Assembly: GCA_037447605.1 (NCBI GenBank)
Contig: CM074804.1
Location: 4,245,002 to 4,309,001 of the forward strand
DNA length: 64,000 nt
Origin: Zygnema circumcarinatum
Lineage: Eukaryota; Streptophyta; Zygnematophyceae; Zygnematales; Zygnemataceae
Direction of reading: 5' to 3'
Each line of letters starts with the position of its first letter. Position 1 is the stretch's first letter. Of this stretch, positions 12,701-23,229 are shown in pieces. The translations under genes were made by a program, and so were the position numbers. Below the pieces are notes generated by a model. It was given only the letters and a program-made list of their open reading frames with translations, did no database searches and was not told where the DNA came from.

Positions 12701-15700
12701 ATAGGATCAGGTGGATTAGGATTAGGTTTGATCCAAGGCAACGCTGCTCATTACCATCAAAATATAGCAACGAGATTGCTTGCAAGTTCAGAAGACGACA
12801 TGGACAAAGACTGGAGCATGTACTGAATGACACAAACAGCTGTGGTTGGGAATCCTTTGCCTGCCTGCTGACACGCCCCTAACGCTGACTGCAAACAAAA
12901 CGCATCACTACGAGGTTGCCAAAATGCACATTGAAACAACTTCCTATATTGCACTCCCTGTCCAAAACAAGTCAGAATGATGGTACTACTCCTTCCATGA
13001 GCCCGAGCATCCCCTCAGAAAGCTCAGCATCTTAACCTCTTTCCACGCTAAAAAACCTTACAGAAAATCGTGGAATCACCTGGAGGAATGACCAGCTCAA
13101 AGGTGCCCCCTATGTAATCCCTCGCAAGGGCATATGCCACTGTGTACCTCCCCGCCTTCGGCGCTACGACGGAGACGTTGATTTTTCCGCGAACAGTTGA
13201 AGTGAAGGTGACGGAGCCCCCTCTCTCCCCCCACGAGGTCCCTTCAAACGGCCCCACATTGACAAGAACATCTGCGAGTGCCAAGGGGGAGGCAATGGCA
13301 TGCATGTCTCTTCCCTCCATTTGGAAAACAGTCGGTCCGGACTGAACCGGCAGGCCGAGTAGCGCAGACCCAATCTCTTCCTGGAAGCTGTTCAAAGCAA
13401 CCACCGTTTCTGCACTTCCAATCGTTGGCTGAACACTGACAACATAGGTTCCCAGACCCAAAGGTTGTGTTCCGGCAGTCACTGTTACTGTCACATCGAA
13501 GGCAGAAGTAGAGGAGCTGCTTATTGAATATGTGATGAGGTAATAGCAACCTTTGCCCTTGGTCACATTGTACGATGACAGTGATTGAGAAGGAGAGAAT
13601 GACAGCTTTGGGACAGTTCCTGCTGCTTGCGACCTGTTGAGCGGAAAGCCTTCAGAATCGCGCAGACAAACTCCCACTTCTGCTAACCTATTCATGACAA
13701 TACCTCCGAAAATCCCAGATCCGAAAATAGTCGATCTTGCTCCGTTTAATTCTCCAGCTGCCACAATGGTGCTTGGAACACGAGCTGTTGAATTAGATGA
13801 CACCAAAAAGCTGCCAAGGGTGAGCCTTGCCTGCAGGATTCCTGCCGCTGAGGGTGTGAGCACAACAGAGTACAGCCCACTCGTGCTGCTGCTGCTACTC
13901 ACAGTGAAGGTCTGCTGGACTTCAATTCCCTTCCCTGTGCTCTCACTCACGTAGCCGATGACTACCGAAAGTGCTCCACTCTGCAGGAACTCACCATATC
14001 CTGCCACTCCATTTAAATATATGTCCTGAATGAGAATGCTGAAAGAAAATGATTCTCCTCTGGTAGCAACAAACCCTTCGCCCAGTCCGGACATTACCGT
14101 CGTGAATGCATAAGGTTCCCGGGAGCTCACAAGAAGTGTGACATTGCCTTTGTTTACGACTTGATCATTCGCTTTTACCATTATGCCATATGTCCCTGTT
14201 ACAAGCGGCTTGAGGTTTATCTGGTAAACTGCACCTCCACCAGGCTTTACTTGTAGTGAGCCCGCGGAAAGCCCCTGATCTACATTCCCACTAGGAACTT
14301 CATAAAGCTCTCCAGTGAAGGGAATGTCTGTGCTGTTGACTTGATTCCCATATAAATCTAAGGCAACTGCTCGGATAGAACATTCATCGCCCGCTTTCAC
14401 TTCGATAATCGGTGGCCCAAGAACAGCACTAGTTGTTGGGCTAATGGCCCCGGGAAGGACCTCAACCAGTGAGGACGAAACAAGCTCTCCCTGATACAGC
14501 ACCTGAACTGTTGCAGGCCCTGCAGTAGTGGCTGTGTAGGAAGCTCCATACACACCATCAGCAGAGGAAGAGGTCATCAAACCGTTCAAAACAAACCCTC
14601 TTTGACCAAACAAGCGAAATTCGAAGACATCTGAGCTTCCTGTTCTATTGATGCCATTCGCATCCACTGATTGAACGTAAATGGCAGAGGATACGCCCGC
14701 AGTGGCTGAAACGAGCCCATCTCCAAAAGCCAAACTTGTCGCAGCAGCAGCGTTGCCGGCCACAGCGCTAACGCTGAATGGGGAATTTAAAATATCTTCA
14801 CCAAAAAATCGCACTCTCACTTGAAATGAGCCGCTCCGAGGCGGTGCATACTCGACCGAGTAGCTCCCATTTCCAAAGTCTGTAATTGTGGAGGGCCTAA
14901 CGACCGAATCAGAGGCATTTGGGCGGCCGCTGGGGTAGATTAACACATCCCAGGGAGCCCCTCCATAGACGAGTGCTGTGCCGTTAAGGTCAAAAGTTGT
15001 GATCTGAAAGGTGGTGCCCACCAGTGCTTGCAGTGTGGCTTCACTCACACCCGGCCCGCTTGCGAGGCAGTTGGGGGGATATAGATACGCTGTCGAAACG
15101 ACTGTCTCCACTCCAAAAAGGTCAGGCAGGACATTAGCGGGAAAGGTTGAATTTTGGTTGCTGCCTGTGGAAGGCGTGACAGTGACCACCACCGGCCCTG
15201 CAGCTGCTCCCACAAAGTCGCCCGAGATCTTGAAAAAGAGGTTGTATGTTCCTGGAATGTCTGCTTGGAAGATGGCCAAGTAGCTGCCATTGTAGAAGTT
15301 CTGCACAACAGTTGTGACGTTGATGCTCGAATTGGAGGTTTCCTGAGCAGTGAAGATGAGAGAGATAGGGTCCGCCAGCAAGTCATAAGGGCTGACATTC
15401 CCGGCCACATCTCTTGTCGTTATGCCGACTGCCAGAATCTCGCCAGCCGCCACACTCAAAGAATCCACCGCTGTGTCGATAGTGGAGCGTGCTGCCACAG
15501 CAGCGCCTCGGAAAAAGGGAACGTAAAAGGGACTGGCAGAGATAGCAGCAGACTTCGACTCATTTACAGCGAGCCTGACTGTTAGCTTGTACACGTTGTT
15601 ATTGGGATTCTCCACAGTTTCATAGCTCAGTTGAAAGGCCCCTCCGCCTAAGGGGGTGCTTTGTAATACTTGGCCTGGGGTATCCAAGGTCTTCACTGGA

Positions 15701-18700
15701 GTTATAAGCAGTATCGGATCTATCAGCTCTAGCGATGCGTTTTCAGCGGCACTCTGAAATCGCCCCTGCGTTGACACTGACTGAACTGTGAACAGTGACG
15801 GAACTCCACCGACAGAGCGGAGCAATCCTTGGCCAAACGCATAGGAAAGAGTGGGAGATGTTTCAGCGCTGATCACCGTTATATTCAATGGTCCTCCCGC
15901 TACTAGCCTGCCTCCAAGATACGCCTGCACTGCGACCGTTCCCGGACTCATCAGCACTGTTCCTGTAGCATTTGCTGAAGCTGCCGCATCTTCCATGGGC
16001 CGAGAGGTGAGGTTAGAGAGAGCAAGCCCGTTTGGAAAGCTCCCCCCCACTGCGCTGTAGACGAGCATGGATGCATCCACAGTCGGCACCGAGTTGTTGA
16101 AGCGGTCTCGGGCATCCAAGCTCACCATTGGGGAGTTTCCAGCAACGACAGTTTCAGAAAGGAGGGCAAAAGTCGACATGAAAGGGACAGGTGCCCCTGC
16201 TAACACTTGGACCTGAGGGGCTACTTTGAAAATTTTACTCTCATTCAGTGTCACCTGCAGAGAGAAGTTTCCTGCTACTGTAGCGTTGAAGGTTGCAATA
16301 AGATAGCAGGAAGCAGACAATCTCGGGCAAAGAGGCAGAGAGCACTGAGAGCTAGAATTGCATGAGCCCACCGTAAGGGCATTCCCAACGTCTCCCACCA
16401 AGCCACTGGAGTCAACGGGAGTCAACGTGACTACGCAGCTGTCCAATTGGCTCGGAGCTACAGGATTTTGGTAAGTATCGAAGAGATATATCTCCAGCTC
16501 CCTCTCCTCCCCAGCTGTCATTATATTGGAACCGGCCCCAATCATTCTTGTAAGTGCCGGATCAAACGGTCCAGGATACACGACCAGTTTTCCTGAACCC
16601 GCGATGATCTCGCCATTCAATGTCCCGGAAATCTGATACCTCCCAGCTCGAGTTAACAAGAGTTCTGCATTGAAGCTGTCGTTTGTAACTTGTGCGAAGG
16701 ATACTGTCCCAGAAATGGTGCAGGAGGAGGGGGACGAGGAGTTGTTGTCCATGCATCCTCCAGGAGCGATGCATGTCGCAAGTGGGACTGCAGCCGCTGC
16801 AAAGGAATCAGCAGGATAAGCAGGAAGGCGGTAGGCTTGAGAATTGCCAAAGGAGTCCTGAGCAACAAAAGGTATTCGAACAAGCCCCGCTGCTGGAGAG
16901 GAGGGAAAGGACCCAAGAGAACTGGTAACAGTCGATGTGCTCGCAGGGATAACTGTAACCGTAGGCACATTTGCGTCTTCCAGAAGAAGTTGCGGGCTTC
17001 CTGGACAGGTCTGGCAGGAAAGTTGGTAAGTACCGCTCACAGTTGCATTGAATGTTGCATTCCACGAAGTGCCGCTGTAGGGACCAACATCGAGTGTGAT
17101 TGAATCTTCAGAAAATTGCAAAAACATGAGGAGTTGTGTTGTGCTTAAGCTCGAATCTGAGACTGCAACCAGACCATTCGCATCAAGCGGAATGATTTCT
17201 AGCCAGCTCAACGCCCCTGCTTCTACCACAGCCTGCAGCCTGCGAATGACCAGCCGTGCTATGACACCAGATTGTAAAACACCTGTCAGTGCGAACGGCT
17301 CTTGATTGCCGATAAGAGTGCCATTGATCGCGACGTAAGCCAAGTAATCGCCGACTTCCGGAAGTATATAAGTTACTAAGTAAGTGCCATCATTGTTGTC
17401 TGTTATGTTAACAGGCACATCTCCGAAAGATAGAGGTATCAGTAACGAGATAGAAGCAGAAGTGGTGGCATTCACTATCACAATTTGGACAATATCCCCG
17501 CCAGTTGTCAATTGGTTTCCGTATATGTCACGAACGATAACCAAGAGTGAAGAGATAGAAGCAACTGTCCCCCCTTTGGTGCCGGCCCCTAATGCATAGC
17601 TTCTTGCAGCATTGCTCGTTGCTGGCACAATTTCCATGATGATTGGAGCAGATTCGATCCCGACCCCATTGAGGGAGACATTCACAGACAGTTGACCGGA
17701 AGTGGCACCGGTGTTGAACGAGACAACATACTTTCCAGGCGAGGCACCTGCGCTTATAGTGCTGGGAACGGACTGAGAGCTGCTCCCAAACGTATTCTGT
17801 TTTTCAATCACAACGGTGAAGTTTTCAGCAGCGTTAGCAGTCGGATTTCCGAACTTATCCCGAGCTATAAACTCGTACTCTACATCCGTACCTACAGGAG
17901 CCGACCAGGGCTCAGGGTCAGAAAAGGTGGTGAACGCAGGGTCGGGATCGCCTGCAAGAATCAGCACTGAAAGTGCAGAGCTGTTGTAGAGATTCTGTCC
18001 TGCCCTGTTAATTGCAATGGAGCCCTGATACGTTCCGGCGAAGGCAGAAGAGAAATTCAACGCATATGTTCCAGAATCTGTAGTACTCAGACTGATAAAG
18101 ACGGGAAGCTGTAGGGCGGGGGCTGGAGAAGGTCCGGAAAGGAACGCCCACACTGCATCCTCTTCATCTACACCTGCAAATGTACCGGATGAATCCAGTA
18201 CATTGAGTTGTAGCTCTCCTTCTTTGCCTGCTGTGTACTGGGCACTTTGTGAAGCAGTAAGGTCAACAGGAGTTGGTAATGTGGCAGTGAAGTAGCTTGG
18301 AGAAGTAAAGAAATGCCTTCTTCCGCCTGGTGCCGCTATGGCGGCAGTCACCAAATATGCACCTGCTTCCTGCAATAAATCACCCGCTCTCACCGTTCAG
18401 TTAAGAAGATTTGGCAAGACGCAAACAGCTCATAGGTTCTTGAACCCAATCGATGAAAATTGTTGCATTGTTCATGAACCGAACTTTCACGCCCGATCCG
18501 AAGTGGAATGACAGGATACTAACCTCAACGGAGAAGCTTGTATACAGGATGCTGTAATCAACAATGCTTCCGTTTTCGAATACATCAAACAGTGATGTCA
18601 GTTCCTGCGCACTTGGCAGCGGCCCTGTCACAGTCACTCCACTCCCTGAGCCCACTGCAATGCTGAGATTCGCCACCTTGTTCCCCCCACTCTGAAGAGA

Positions 18701-21645
18701 TAGCTGAATGTATGCCGGAGCGCCTACAGGAACCTCTCCAAGACCTGTCCCGCCAATGGAAGCAGCCGTTCCTTCAAAAGGGTCGACAATATCAGTGCTT
18801 GTAGCCAGCAGCCTGCGACTGCCAAATACCTTTGCGGCACTCTGCCTTTGTTCGGCTGCTTGGAATACGCAAAACTCAGGATTGCTGCCCATGCCGGATA
18901 AAGCTGAAAAGTTGCTCTCTTGGACCTCCTCTTCTGCACAATGTCAGAACGAGCTCGTCAGCGTCAGGGCCAGTGCCACCAGCTTCATTTGCAAATCGTT
19001 GATATTGAAAGAGGCCAAGGACACTAATTGAAAAACGAATGCTGGCAGACTGAGCAACCGCCAATCAAATGATGAAGCTAATTCGGTGATAAGTCTGCCA
19101 CTTCAAGATTATTCACCTGTTTCTAATTGATAACTTCCCACTAAGAGCAAGCATACAGTAGTTGGACAAGGCAAAAACACTGTATTAGTTGTTGCTAGCC
19201 TTGAGCAATGCTGGAAGTCACTCCTGCAGGAGGCGAGTATTGAGAGGAGAGAGTGACGAAGCTAAGGAGAAATGGGTGGGGAAACGACGGGAGATGGTAG
19301 AAGAGAGGAAGGAATAAAAAGAAATGTCTTGTGAATGTCACAAGGGGAACATATCGCACCTGTGAACTGAAATGACGGGCCCGACGGAGTAAATTGGATC
19401 CCATCAACACTCGCATGCAACGAAACTGTGCCTCTCTGCTGCACAGCTCCCAAGTTGTGACACCGTCGGCCTGAGAAAAGCAACCCTAAAGCCAAGACTC
19501 TTGCTAAGAACCTTCCAGAAGTAAATAAATGTGTGAGCGAGCAGAGAGAGAGAGGGGGAGGGAAGAGGAGAGAGAGATAGCTATTTTATGACTGCTCTAA
19601 TCCTATCCAGAACGGACTACTTTTTGCGAGTACGAAAATCAGTGTGCATATGCAAAGTCAAATGAAGATGCTCTTGATTATCATGCACTGTAGGAGGACT
19701 GGGCAGCTTACGCTAAGTCTGGGCACTCGGCAGAATATCAGGAAGACCTTCATGGAGTCAGATAATCTTTCGTCTGCGTGGTCAACTTGAGAGATAGTCT
19801 CCTCTCCTGCAGACGCGGAATGTTCGGCTATCACTTGTTCAAGGCCGAACCTGAACATTCAAGAAAAGGACGGCCTGTTTAAAGAGGCTGCCAAACCGTG
19901 CAACCAAATGGGGTCCATCATGAAATGAACTTTGAATTGAAATTAGCCACCAAATAATGAAGTTGACTGTCATCGGTGCCTTTAGCCCCAAAATAGGAGC
20001 TACAATGGAAACTATTTATCCTGCATCTGTGTCCCCAAGGATCCATGTAGTCCCCCACCCCCCCACCTGCTCGTTGCATGGCATCATTTTTTATTTACAT
20101 GCTAATTATGACCAAAATTGAACAATGCTGCAAGGGAGATAAGCATGGCTTCCCGGACATCCTTTAAATCACCCAAAGACGATCCATCCTGATCACCTCA
20201 ATCAAGATCATAGTTTAGCAAGATGCACCACCATACCTGCAGAAGACTGGACCAATTGGAATTGAGACACTCAAAAGGCGGACCTCCACTCGGGTTCCTT
20301 CAGACCCTTTCGACGGATTGATTCCCTCGATGCATACTCGTGCCCCTGCGGCCACCTTGCATTTTACTACTTAGAGAGCTCATTTTCTTCGCAATACTGA
20401 AGCATTCAGGTCCATACTAGTTTTTGGAAAACAAGTGCCAATAGAAAATTAGTCCTGACAGAGTACTTTGCCCTCACGCAAAGCAGTTCAACTCTCGCTC
20501 AAATTAGAAGAAATGATTCTAGACCGTTTGAGTTATCTATATTCTTTCAACCGTAAGCCTGGTTACTAAAAAAAACTTGGCTTGAAAGTAGCTGCCAATG
20601 AGAGTATCGACGGGCCCTGCTCGTCCCTTCTGCCCAATCACCTCTCGTTATTTCCGTCTCCTCCTTTCAAATCTCCAGCCTTCTCCCCGCGCCCCAAAAG
20701 GTCGCCCTGCCTGATTCTACAATAGAGCATATTTTCTGGTTCTCAGATGATTCACGCTAGGCAGGCCTCGGTGGTACCATTCCCTCTAATGACTTGTGCA
20801 ACTGGGACGCACCTGCCTGAAAGCCGCTATCCCCATACTTGAGAATTTCAGTCACTCGTCCCTCCTCAACCTCTTTGTTCCTGCAGTCCAGCTCCCAAAA
20901 GGAAGCCACAAGCTGACTGGCAAGGACATAAAGCCTGGCGACGGCCTTAGAAAGACCGAGAAGGAGCAAAATGGATGCGGAGTAGAAAATGCGAGGACTC
21001 AGAATATTGGATTGCGAGTGTTTAATGCTTTCTTCGCTCCCAAGCTCAACGCAGGGAAGTTGAAAAGGCAGTATTTTGCACAAACCTGCCGGGAGTTAGC
21101 TGCCGTTTCACCTCGTTCGGATGTAAGTCAGGGCCTGCACCGATCCTTGTCTCCGCTAAGCTCGTTTCAGTTAAGCTGAGCTGCTGGCCTGACTGCAGCT
21201 CAATTGGTACATCACTCTCACCGAAGACTCCGTCATTTGCATCAATGGGCCATTGATGGTCCCCCAAAAACACGTCGCCATAGCTAGTTTGCCCATCGCC
21301 TGGTTCCAGCAGCAGGGAACGAAACGCATGTTAAGTGTGTCGAAGCATACATTTTACTACTTTGACTCCCCGCAGGCAGGTCGGAAGGGCTTTAGGTATT
21401 AGAATAAAAAATTGGACGAGAAAGAACAAGAAAAGTTCATAAATAACCTTGGTAGCAAACTTCTCAAGGAGTATAAAGTGAAATGAAGGATTTTTTAAGA
21501 GGAAAGGCTTACAAGGGGGGATAAGAGCGGTGACGAGTGCAGAAAGAACGCAGATCCTAAACGAATTACATAGAAATAAGTTCACGTTTCTATGAAGCCG
21601 TGATTGTGGGCATCCCCTGCAACTTGCGGCAGGGCTGCCCATCAT
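6770..21645 (-). CDS. Giant filamin-repeat and REJ-domain single-pass membrane protein
   Basis: At least 15 exons, roughly 3,300 residues. Exon 1 (21645-21513) has a hydrophobic N-terminal segment (FRICVLSALVTALIPP), likely a signal peptide, and joins exon 2 (from 21299) in phase. Other exons include 20355-20237, about 19854-19713, 19493-19361, 18924-18450, a single 5.3-kb exon from about 18372 to 13048, 11840-10564, 10445-9506, about 9250-8702, 8560-8320, 8130-7931, 7804-7675, 7437-7295 and 7125-6770. The 5.3-kb exon encodes about 14 Ig-like repeats of filamin/ABP280 type, each with an AG-x(6-10)-D-x-x-GN signature (such as ARDKFGN, VRDIYGN, ALDLYGN); about three more lie outside it. Then comes a REJ-like region (APVIESALFD...VTFTSSTDR; TSYTV-type strands; NGDPTGYLYKISAIDW). 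One membrane span (TTLALLLSVLLPPVVMLCLTLIG) precedes a basic tail of about 30 residues. Many N-x-S/T sites suggest an extracellular part. Surface adhesion is an inference. Some internal junctions are unresolved, especially 7440-7800 and 11850-13050. Confidence 0.75.
13048..18372 (-). other. Single 5.3-kb exon of about 14 filamin-type repeats
   Basis: Within the filamin/REJ gene this stretch is one uninterrupted reading frame, preceded by a pyrimidine-ending acceptor (ttgcag|GAAGCAGGTGC). Repeat signatures recur about every 100-130 codons: ARDKFGNPT, VRDIYGNQL, PLDANGL, AQDSFGNSQ, LFDTYQNPV, ARDRFNNSV, TRDVAGNVS, TFDLNGTAL, SVDANGINR, ALDLYGNQV, IQDIYLNGV and LRDSEGFPL. The REJ part of the same gene is split into many smaller exons. 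Confidence 0.85.
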
Positions 21646-22760
21646 TTAAAAGCAGAGGAATGTGAAGCAGGCTAAAGACTATGAAAAGACAGAGGAAACA
21701 AATGAGGGATGAAGAGTGAGAGATAGAGTGAAGGGGATAGAGCCGGGGAGAGGGAGAGGGCGAGGCAGAGGGAGAGGAAGGAAAGGAAGAAGAGAAAGAA
21801 GAAGAAAGGAAAGTGCAGAGAGGACGAGCAGAGGGCCGGCCAGCGCGCCCCCTGGACTGGAGCGAAAGCTTGGAAGCAGCCGTTGGTGGCCCGGCCCGCG
21901 ACAACTACCCCCCCCCAGTTTGAATGCGCCCTCCGCCCCGCCCGGCCCGGCCCGCGCACTCACTCGCTCGCACTCAGTCTCGCGGCCGCGTTCAAAAAGC
22001 TCCCACTTGTACAGTACGGAGCCACAGACCACAGATGTACGGTGGCTCTATGAGCAGCGTGTCGTACCAGGGGGGAGGCTCTTGGAGGACGCTGCGGCCG
22101 GCGGTATCGCGCCTGGGGACGCGACGAAAAAAAAAAAAAAAAACTCGGTACGTAGTCGGGCCTTATCGACGTTTTCGGGCGGCGCTGACCGAGCGGGGAG
22201 CTGCCCGCTGAAAGTGTACGGCGGTACGGGCAGGCATGAAGTATTTTCCTTGCCCGAGGGGCTGCCCGCTAGGAGTGTACCGCGGTCCGGCCAGGTGTAT
22301 AATGTTTTCCCTGCCTGGGGGGCTGCCCGCTGGGAGTGTACCGCGGTTCGGGCAGAAGTGTTTTTCTTGCCCGGGGGGCTGCCCGCTGGGAGTGTACCGC
22401 GGTTCGGGCAGAAGTGTTTTTCTTGCCCGGGGGGCTGCCCTCTGGAGTGTACCGCGGTCCGGGCAGGCGTGAAGTGTTTTCCCTGCCCGGGGGCCGCGTC
22501 GGGCGACTCGGGCCTCCCTCCCCCCGGGTTGCCGTTGGCCGCCCGCGCGCTTGTGATTGGCCGAAGTTTGAAATCCGAAGGGCAGAGGCGCTTGCCGCTG
22601 GAGGGACACACGTGCGAACGCCGCACTGCGCAGTTCTGTGCGGGAGGGAGGGAGGGAGGCGGTCAGGCACGGTCCGTTTGTCGGTGCCTCGGCGCAAGCA
22701 GGTCCCCGAGCCGAGTAGTTGTTAAAGGAACAAATGTTGTGCGGCAGGAAGTGGACCATG
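21646..22760 (-). promoter_or_regulatory. GC-rich upstream region of the filamin/REJ gene
   Basis: GA-rich on the + strand next to the start (21650-21830), then strongly GC-rich. It contains TGTACAGTACGG near 22009, TGTACGG at 22036, GGTACGTA near 22147, a GTACCGCGG minisatellite, and an inverted CCAAT (GATTGG) at 22555-22560. Long open frames on both strands here look like GC-composition artefacts with no family resemblance. It is taken as promoter and 5' UTR. Confidence 0.45.
22203..22495 (+). repeat. About 60-bp minisatellite with internal inverted repeats
   Basis: Five diverged copies of a roughly 57-62 bp unit: GTGTACCGCGGTTCGGGCAG, then a T-rich core, then TTGCCCGGGGGGCTGCCCGC. The GGGCAG and CTGCCC arms within each unit could pair, so each copy may fold into a GC-rich hairpin. 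Two central copies are almost identical. Confidence 0.85.
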
Positions 22761-23229
22761 CGCAGAATGGTGGGAAACAATCGCAAAGCAAATTCTGCCC
22801 ACCATGGAATGTCACAGACCGAAAAATGGAACATGTTGTACTACAATATATGAAGCTAGAGGTGTACTCTAACCGAACTACAAATGCAAGCAAAGCACAC
22901 ATGAAGTCTACAACAGTGACAAAAAAGTGCATCCGCTAAAAAAGTACAGTCACAACTTTGAGCGCGGTAATTATTTTCTCAACTACAAAAAACAGAATAA
23001 AATTAGAATAACGGGGAAGGTGAAAGGAGAGTGGGGAAAGAAAAACACAAACATTACATGCAATTAAAAAAGCGAGACATAATAGTGGGGAGAGGACTTA
23101 GTCGAGCTATTTATTTACACAAAAGTAGTGCCGATGTTGTCTAACTTGAGATCCTAATCACATTAAGAGCCTTTCCTTGTTGCAAAGTGATTTCTTCTCA
23201 GCTTACACTCTATATTTAACAATGCACTC
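22761..23229. other. Intergenic between GBP 3' end and filamin/REJ promoter
   Basis: AT-richer sequence with no convincing exon. It probably includes the 3' UTR of the guanylate-binding protein gene. Confidence 0.4.

Noticed and set aside
6770-21645. Polycystin channel (PKD1-like)
   Set aside because: REJ is present, but I find only one membrane span at the C-terminus and no PLAT or multi-span channel region.
21716-22939. 407-codon open frame on the + strand
   Set aside because: It runs through GA-rich and GC-rich repeat DNA and the minisatellite, matches no family, and the competing minus frames are equally long.
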